A program made the translations under genes and the position numbers. This document shows positions 14,508 through 14,679 of a DNA stretch of 14,679 nt, one piece after another; within the stretch, counting starts at the first letter, position 1; each line of letters opens with the position of its first letter. Below the pieces are notes generated by a model. That model was not told where the DNA came from and did not search any database. It saw only the letters and a list, made by a program, of their open reading frames with translations. This DNA is from Desulfobacteraceae bacterium (GTDB taxonomy: Bacteria; Desulfobacterota; DSM-4660; Desulfatiglandales; B25-G16), in the NCBI GenBank assembly GCA_030615565.1, contig JAUWZC010000036.1, positions 1 through 14,679 of the forward strand, given 5' to 3'.

Positions 14508-14679
14508 AAATTCGAATATCGAAATCCCTGGCCCAGATCTGGTTGCACAAAGGTTCAATTCTATAGTTCTTATAACCATAGTATTTTAGTGACAAAAGCA
14601 TGTCCCTGTTATGTCGCGCCTCCCGATCCCGTCCCAGTCTCGGGACGGGGAGGGCGGGCCGAAACAAACCCGAATATCG
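14508..14679. repeat. Degenerate relative of the palindromic repeat, cut by the window edge
   Basis: aaattcgaatatcgaaatcc (14508-14527) and cgaaacaaacccgaatatcg (14660-14679) reuse words of the element at 1498-1701. The bases 14660-14678 match the reverse complement of 1637-1655 at 17 of 19 positions. Between them lies a GC-rich hairpin, CCCGTCCC (14628-14635) with GGGACGGG (14642-14649), which contrasts sharply with the AT-rich surroundings. A long open frame on the minus strand crosses this region, but it has no recognisable domain and is made of these repeats, so I do not call a gene. The rest of 14385-14679 holds only the HD gene's upstream region. Confidence 0.5.

Noticed and set aside
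14356..14667. A 103-codon open frame on the minus strand upstream of the HD gene
   Set aside because: It overlaps the HD gene start, has no recognisable domain, begins in a GC-rich hairpin, and is built from spacer repeats (ttcgaatatc, ctggatg words).
1..14679. CRISPR arrays, tRNA or rRNA genes, phage or defence islands
   Set aside because: No regularly spaced identical repeats, no tRNA-like cloverleaf and no matching proteins were seen; the window is mostly housekeeping and envelope genes.

Overview
The window reads as an ordinary, gene-dense chromosomal stretch of an AT-rich Gram-negative bacterium. An outer-membrane barrel protein with a signal peptide, a TonB-type protein, a bifunctional PBP1A and a DksA/omega pair all point to a diderm. 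The gene set (LarC, squalene-synthase-like enzyme, GlgC, a TonB without ExbB/ExbD nearby) and the spacer repeats rich in ttcgaa/gatattcg suggest a deltaproteobacterial (Desulfobacterota-like) or similar environmental lineage. This placement is inference, not proof. I see no rRNA, tRNA, CRISPR array, phage or defence genes, and no convincing undescribed multi-gene system.

Layout. 1-1492 (+): the 3' end of a class III nucleotide cyclase, then a squalene/phytoene synthase family enzyme. 1498-1701: an imperfect palindromic repeat filling the gap between two convergent genes. 1703-5580 (-): PBP1A and the YifB/ComM ATPase, overlapping by 4 bp (ATGA). 5581-5782: a very AT-rich divergent promoter region. 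5783-8823 (+): a probable operon rpoZ-dnaJ-dksA-larC (RNA polymerase omega, DnaJ chaperone, DksA-type zinc finger, nickel-pincer cofactor protein). 8811-10082 (-): glgC, convergent with larC and overlapping it by 13 bp, with a good sigma70-like promoter upstream. 10083-10632: a 550-bp spacer holding a hairpin, a MITE-like insertion bounded by a 12-bp direct repeat, and a strong intrinsic terminator. 10633-12108 (-): an outer-membrane barrel protein and a membrane-anchored TPR protein. 12189-13202 (+): an RNase Z-like metallo-beta-lactamase-fold hydrolase. 13238-14384 (-): a TonB-like protein and an HD-domain nucleotidase-like protein, overlapping. 14385-14679: a spacer with degenerate repeats related to the 1498-1701 element.

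How the genes fit together. The central + operon joins three broad growth-control functions (omega and DksA on RNA polymerase, DnaJ in protein folding) to a nickel-enzyme cofactor maturation gene. The leftward genes mostly concern the envelope (peptidoglycan synthase, barrel protein, TPR anchor, TonB) or storage metabolism (GlgC). The most interesting non-coding signals are the insertion-like structure at 10248-10569 and the palindromic repeat family at 1498-1701 and the right edge of the window.
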